From Syntrophaceae bacterium UBA3084 (GTDB taxonomy: Bacteria; Desulfobacterota; Syntrophia; Syntrophales; UBA6807): a stretch of DNA of 8,175 bases. The position numbers and the translations under genes were made by a program. The stretch lies in the NCBI GenBank assembly GCA_002367335.1, contig DFBI01000062.1, forward strand, positions 3,823 to 11,997, in the 5' to 3' direction. This document shows, piece by piece, positions 5,801 to 8,175 of the stretch; positions within the stretch are counted from its first letter, which is position 1, and every line of letters begins with the position of its first letter. Under the pieces are notes generated by a model, which saw only the letters and a program-made list of their open reading frames with translations, was not told where the DNA came from and searched no databases.

Positions 5801-7168
5801 CAAAGCAGTTTCATCCCGGCAGAAATCAAATTAGACCAGGAGAAACAGGTATTTATTGATTCTTCACAAAAAGAATACTCTATTTTTGACCCTAATGTGC
5901 GATTTGTTGTGCCTTCGATGGGCTATCTTTCGGATGCTGGTGCGGCAATATTCAGAAGCATAGGCCTTAATGTATTAGCGCTTCCACCAGCCGATGAAGA
6001 AGCGCTCAAACTTGGCAGGGGAAATACTTCCGGCAAAGAGTGCCTCCCTTTGATATTAACAACGGGAAGCCTTCTTCAATACCTTAAGCACAACAAAAAC
6101 AATGGTGAACGTGTAGTTTATGTGATGCCTACCGCTTCAGGGCCATGCAGGTTCGGCCAATATCACATATACATACGTGATCTTATCAAAAAACTGGGAA
6201 TAAGAAATGTTGCTGTGTTTTCTTCCCTTACATCTGAAAACAGTTATTCAACTCCCGGGGCAGGAAAATTGGTATTACTTGTATCAAACGGCTGGTCCGC
6301 TGTAGTCATTTCGGATATCATGCAGGATGTTTATTCTGTCGTGCTGGTCAATGCTGTTAACCCAAATTCAGCAATGAAAATCTACAAGGAAGAATACAAT
6401 AAAATAATAGCAACCCTGGAGGACACACCAAGCTTTAAAAAATTAACACAAACAATTGAGGAAGTGGCAGATGCCCTGCGCAAGATACCGGTGAAGAGAT
6501 CTATCGAAGATACCCCTACTGTCTTGCTAACAGGTGAAATATTTGCCCGCCATGATGAAATTTCGAGACAATCCATAATAGAAAAGTTAGCTGATAATGG
6601 GTTTGCTTCGAAAGTCTCCAGCGTTATTGAGTGGGTATACTATACAAACTGGCTTGTTAAACATGGATTGTCAAATTCGCATTCCAGTCTAAAGGAACGA
6701 CTGTTACTTTTTATCAGATCAATCTATATGAAAAAATATGAGAAGACGTATCGAAAAGCAATGGCAAAATCGGGGCTATTTCAGTACAGGCTTGAGGATG
6801 TTGACTATATTTTAAATCACTCAGGCCACCTGATTAATCCACAGCTCACAGGTGAAGCAGTCCTGACGATCGGAACGTCAATAAATGAAGTAATCGATCA
6901 TTACTGCGGTGTTATTGCGATAGGCCCATTTGGATGCATGCCAAGCCGTCTGGCAGAGTCTATCCTCACGAGGGAAATGAACAGGGAGGGTAAAACAGCA
7001 GCAGGCATTAGAAACAAAAAAACAAGGAATATACTGAATAATATTGAGAATATTCCATTCCTTGCCATAGAAAGCGATGGGAATCCATTTCCGCAGATCA
7101 TAACAGCACAGCTTGATACTTTTTTGCTTCAGGCAAAAAGAACATATGAGGAAATGAATAAGAATTAA
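2849..7168 (+). CDS. Giant acyl-CoA dehydratase activase: two BcrA/BadF/HgdC-type ATPase repeats, DUF2229-type and HgdB-like regions
   Basis: This 1439-residue cytoplasmic iron-sulfur protein belongs to the family that uses ATP to drive low-potential electrons into 2-hydroxyacyl-CoA dehydratases or benzoyl-CoA reductase-like enzymes. ATPase repeat 1 (about 1-250) has GICIGASTLS near the N-terminus, C126 in NKCASGTG and C164 in SRCTVFC. Repeat 2 (about 300-560) has the full ASKHA motifs: LDIGSTTTK (305-313), EIGGQDSK (405-412), C430 in ACSAGTG, C470 in DQCAAF and MQGGVCYN (519-526). The paired cysteines correspond to the [4Fe-4S] ligands of HgdC. A linker carries C591, C594, C598 and C616. A DUF2229-type region starts near 663 and leads into GRSYNAF (852-858), NFSCGPDSF (922-930) and ELDSHTADAG (948-957). 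The C-terminal HgdB-like part (about 1015-1430) shows GKECLP (C1065), GPCRFGQY (C1100) and PFGCMP (C1363). GGAGG at 2832-2836 precedes the ATG by 12 bases. Its electron acceptor is not identifiable here; no separate dehydratase subunits lie nearby. Confidence 0.9.
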   Translation: MKSLGICIGASTLSAIDILKDNENKISTGNIYIKPHEGNPLEAFLKLFKELDIKSYSRIAVTGRRFKQLVNLSSIPEPEAVETALFHLSDNNRQFNAVVSAGGETFMVYVLGKDGRIISAQAGNKCASGTGEFFLQQIKRMGISLDEALSIPEMDSPYKLSSRCTVFCKSDCTHATNTGVPKGRIIAGLCQMMAWKILEIMRQVPRTDIMIIGGTSQNSIMIDYLKKEIANLVVPKEAPYFEALGAALWALDNKTDPAPNIENLIKKDKDPFFYLPPLKDFEGMVDFKTAGKGETKRGDRCILGLDIGSTTTKAILLRTSDNAMLASIYLRTSGDPVKASRQCYQALYDQLGDLEDKIDIVGLGVTGSGRQIAGLHAMTDSIINEIIAHATGALFYDKNVDTIFEIGGQDSKYTYITSGVASDYAMNEACSAGTGSFLEEAAKETLGIEVEEIGNIAMRGQRPPNFNDQCAAFIGSDIKNAFHEGIGKQDIVAGLVYSIGMNYNNRIKGNRPIGRKVFMQGGVCYNRAVPIAMASLLEKEIIVPPNPGLIGAFGVALEVKHRIDLGLIKEKRFSLEQLKNRSVEYGNSFICKGCDRKCEIARIKIEGKTYPFGGACNKWYNLRLHHNINMEELDLVDSFEKLIFHKYIDPPEKFGIGKSAETVGINKSFFVNEYYPLYYNFFALLGFKVVLPDTVKLEGINRKGAAFCYPGEISHGYFLNLLEKKPDYLFMPQLKSTYVETSSEHTETCPISQGEPYWLATAYKDNKTYHHIKEKGRVLSPVIAFDKGDKEVEKAFLMMAPKLGISKKKVRMAYMEATHIQKMVFGKMKEKGREALQALESDPDKSAVVIFGRSYNAFVPEAHMGIPGKFASRNIMVIPHEFLTYNDEPIRDHMYWSAGQTILKAASFVKKHPRLFGCYITNFSCGPDSFLVGYFRNIMGKKPSLTLELDSHTADAGLETRVEAFLDITKSYRELERHKKIIDVQSSFIPAEIKLDQEKQVFIDSSQKEYSIFDPNVRFVVPSMGYLSDAGAAIFRSIGLNVLALPPADEEALKLGRGNTSGKECLPLILTTGSLLQYLKHNKNNGERVVYVMPTASGPCRFGQYHIYIRDLIKKLGIRNVAVFSSLTSENSYSTPGAGKLVLLVSNGWSAVVISDIMQDVYSVVLVNAVNPNSAMKIYKEEYNKIIATLEDTPSFKKLTQTIEEVADALRKIPVKRSIEDTPTVLLTGEIFARHDEISRQSIIEKLADNGFASKVSSVIEWVYYTNWLVKHGLSNSHSSLKERLLLFIRSIYMKKYEKTYRKAMAKSGLFQYRLEDVDYILNHSGHLINPQLTGEAVLTIGTSINEVIDHYCGVIAIGPFGCMPSRLAESILTREMNREGKTAAGIRNKKTRNILNNIENIPFLAIESDGNPFPQIITAQLDTFLLQAKRTYEEMNKN

Positions 7169-7187
7169 GTCAATGTCGTTGACTTAA
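7165..7187. repeat. Perfect 9-bp inverted repeat overlapping the activase stop codon
   Basis: TTAAGTCAA (7165-7173) and TTGACTTAA (7179-7187) flank the loop TGTCG. The TAA stop (7166-7168) lies inside the left arm. The stem is AT-rich and no T-run follows, so it is a weak terminator at best. It may protect the 3' end of the mRNA or be a protein site. Confidence 0.42.
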
Positions 7188-7219
7188 GAATACCTTAGGA
7201 ATCAAGAATAAATAAGTTA

Positions 7220-7249
7220 TACGGATTGCGCCGTAATTTTGTTTGTTTT
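7220..7249 (+). terminator. Weak candidate intrinsic terminator after the activase gene
   Basis: TACGG (7220-7224) and CCGTA (7231-7235) form a five-base stem with a six-base loop, followed by the T-rich run ATTTTGTTTGTTTT. The position, some 50 bases past the stop, and the T-run fit a rho-independent terminator, but the stem is short. Confidence 0.35.
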
Positions 7250-7262
7250 CAAGGCGTGTTGA

Positions 7263-7292
7263 AGCTCGCATAACGAGTTATTTATGCTTGCT
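7263..7292. repeat. Imperfect hairpin upstream of the MaoC promoter
   Basis: GCATAA (7268-7273) pairs with TTATGC (7282-7287) across an eight-base loop. After a two-base mismatch on each side, AGC (7263-7265) pairs with GCT (7290-7292). It sits just upstream of the TATAAT box at 7308, where a regulator of the MaoC gene could bind. No regulator can be named. Confidence 0.3.
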
Positions 7293-7313
7293 GACTTAGA
7301 CACTCACTATAAT
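7288..7313 (+). promoter_or_regulatory. Candidate promoter of the MaoC gene
   Basis: A perfect TATAAT lies at 7308-7313, 37 bases upstream of the start codon. The best -35 candidates are TTGCTG (7288-7293, 14-base spacing, too short) or TGCTTG (7285-7290, 17-base spacing, poor match), so recognition may need an activator. It suggests that the MaoC gene can be transcribed separately from the activase gene. Confidence 0.42.
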
Positions 7314-7318
7314 ATTTT

Positions 7319-7333
7319 TACCACGAAGATAAA
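7319..7333. repeat. Short fragment resembling the repeat at 1141
   Basis: TACCACGAAGATAAA matches the start of the decayed repeat at 1144 (TACCACGAA) and its later GATAAA (1171-1176), as if the bases between had been lost. It lies in the predicted mRNA leader of the MaoC gene, just before its Shine-Dalgarno sequence. It is short enough that chance cannot be excluded. Confidence 0.3.
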
Positions 7334-7350
7334 AAAAGTAAGGAGGGGGA

Positions 7351-7815
7351 ATGGCAAAGGTGTACGAATATCTTGATGATTACACCGTGGGTGAAAAAAT
7401 AATATCACCAGCGAGAACAATTACTGAGGCAGACATTATCAACTTTGCCGGTTTTACCGGGGATTGGCATCCTCTTCACACAAACGTGGAATATGCAGCC
7501 AAAACACCTTTCAAGGGAAGAATAACTCACGGGATGCTGACATTAAGTATTGGCATGGCCCTGCCCTTTCGTTTGGGGCCATATTCGAGTTATCTTCCAA
7601 AGTCTTTTATCGCCTTTTACGGCATGGACGAAGTGCGCTTTACCGCTCCAAACAGGATTGGCGATACTATTCGTTGTGAAGTCGAAGTTGTTGAGATAAC
7701 AGAGAAAGGCAAGGACAAGGGCATATTAACAACCCGCAATTTAATTAAAAATCAGAAAGACGAAATACTGGTTTCCTTTGTCTTAAAGCTGTTTTGCGGG
7801 AAGAAACCACAGTAA
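7351..7815 (+). CDS. MaoC-like (R)-specific enoyl-CoA hydratase/dehydratase
   Basis: This 154-residue single hot-dog-fold protein of the MaoC/hydratase-2 family adds water to, or removes it from, a CoA thioester in the cytoplasm. The catalytic signature is FTGDWHPLH (35-43), with D38 and H43 as the expected catalytic pair, followed by the RITHGML segment (57-63) typical of the family. The usual Asn before the Pro is His40 here, a variant I recall in many MaoC-like proteins, so activity is still expected. Length is normal for a one-domain hydratase. The start is supported by a very strong AGGAGG at 7341-7346 four bases upstream. It follows the activase gene by 182 bases and precedes an acyl-CoA carboxylase gene by 90, which points to a shared acyl-CoA pathway. 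The substrate is unknown. Confidence 0.9.
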   Translation: MAKVYEYLDDYTVGEKIISPARTITEADIINFAGFTGDWHPLHTNVEYAAKTPFKGRITHGMLTLSIGMALPFRLGPYSSYLPKSFIAFYGMDEVRFTAPNRIGDTIRCEVEVVEITEKGKDKGILTTRNLIKNQKDEILVSFVLKLFCGKKPQ

Positions 7816-7905
7816 TAATTGTTCTTAGAAAGTTGATATCGCACCTGGGGTGATTATTACAGTTACGAAAAAATGATATCGTTATAAATGAAAGGAGATG
7901 CTGGA
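7812..7905. promoter_or_regulatory. Intergenic region before the carboxyltransferase gene, with inverted and direct repeats
   Basis: GTAATAAT (7812-7819, containing the MaoC stop) and ATTATTAC (7853-7860) are perfect 8-bp inverted arms 33 bases apart. TGATATCG occurs twice, at 7834-7841 and 7874-7881, exactly 40 bases apart. TTGATA (7833-7838) with TATTAC (7855-7860) could be a weak promoter with 16-base spacing. AAAGGAG (7891-7897) is the ribosome binding site of the next gene. The repeats could be regulator sites; no T-run makes a terminator clear. Confidence 0.3.
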
Positions 7906-8175
7906 ATGGTCGTAAAATCGGATGAAAAGGAATCACGCAAGGATAGACGAGAAAGGGAGCATAAGGAAAACCGAGAGCACTGGCTGGCGGAAGAGAAAAA
8001 AATTTATGATCTGTGGGAAAGAGGCGCCAATCCCGGAGGCCGGAAGCAGATTGATCGTCTGGCAAAACAGGGGAAAAAGCCGGTTCGCCGGCTCATAAAA
8101 CAGTTAATAGATCCGGACACAACGTTTTATGAACTTAGCCGGGGCGCCGGTTTTGGAATCGACTATGATGTAGTT
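7906..8175 (+). CDS. Acyl-CoA carboxylase, carboxyltransferase subunit (N-terminal 90 residues, cut by the window edge)
   Basis: The visible 90 residues end in LIKQLIDPDTTFYELSRGAG (63-82), which matches the start of the carboxyltransferase domain of biotin-dependent acyl-CoA carboxylases (compare LLDxGSFxEL in propionyl-CoA and LIDPGSPFLELS in 3-methylcrotonyl-CoA carboxylases). Upstream, GGRKQIDRLAKQGK (44-57) corresponds to the family's GGxxRIxxQHxxGK but lacks the usual His and the LTARER string. The protein would transfer CO2 between carboxybiotin and an acyl-CoA; a decarboxylase role (as in glutaconyl-CoA decarboxylase) is equally possible. The first 25 residues are extremely rich in Lys, Arg and Glu. 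I chose the ATG at 7906 because AAAGGAG lies eight bases before it; the in-frame ATG at 7888 lies upstream of that site. The core domain lies outside the window. Confidence 0.76.
   Translation, partial: MVVKSDEKESRKDRREREHKENREHWLAEEKKIYDLWERGANPGGRKQIDRLAKQGKKPVRRLIKQLIDPDTTFYELSRGAGFGIDYDVV

Noticed and set aside
7302..7311. ACTCACTATA, ten bases identical to part of the phage T7 promoter
   Set aside because: The rest of the T7 consensus, including the GGG start, is missing and there is no phage context. The match overlaps a normal TATAAT box and is taken as coincidence.
1..8175. CRISPR array, tRNA, rRNA, or defence or phage genes
   Set aside because: No regularly spaced direct repeats, cloverleaf-like segments, rRNA stretches or corresponding protein motifs were seen on reading both strands; small unfamiliar RNAs cannot be excluded by eye.

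Overview
The window looks like chromosomal DNA of an anaerobic Gram-negative bacterium, most plausibly a sulfate-reducing or syntrophic member of the former Deltaproteobacteria (Desulfobacterota). This is an inference. It rests on a giant single-chain acyl-CoA dehydratase activase, a type typical of strict anaerobes, on the neighbouring MaoC and acyl-CoA carboxylase genes, on a Spy/CpxP-like periplasmic protein that implies an outer membrane, on moderate GC, and on intergenic repeats resembling those I remember from such genomes. No rRNA or tRNA is present to fix the taxonomy.

Layout. Minus strand, 1-519: a small exported Spy/CpxP-like protein, followed six bases later by a possible second gene that runs off the left edge. 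Positions 520-1396 are about 870 bases without a convincing gene. They hold a candidate promoter for the Spy-like gene, several short perfect inverted repeats, a strongly C-over-G skewed block, and a decayed repeat (about 1141-1306). Plus strand, 1397-2434: a squalene/phytoene synthase family enzyme with a near-consensus promoter. Directly at its stop codon begins a 205-bp non-coding element with 26-bp terminal inverted repeats and a possible TTA target duplication, which looks like a MITE. Plus strand, 2849-7168: a 1439-residue protein with two BcrA/BadF/HgdC-type ATPase repeats, a Cys4 linker, a DUF2229-type region and a C-terminal HgdB-like region. Plus strand, 7351-7815: a MaoC-type enoyl-CoA hydratase. 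Plus strand, 7906 to the edge: the N-terminus of a biotin-dependent acyl-CoA carboxylase carboxyltransferase subunit.

How the genes may work together. The last three genes all point to CoA-thioester chemistry: ATP-driven low-potential electron transfer for a radical dehydration or reduction, conventional hydration/dehydration of an enoyl-CoA, and carboxylation or decarboxylation of an acyl-CoA. The likely setting is anaerobic breakdown of a branched or aromatic acid or an amino acid, but the substrate cannot be read from this window. Each gene is preceded by non-coding DNA, and the MaoC gene has its own likely -10 box, so this is a loose cluster rather than a tight operon. The squalene/phytoene synthase gene is unrelated in function and is bracketed by repeat DNA. 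I found no wholly new system. The most notable points are the asymmetric tandem activase and the element sitting in a stop codon.
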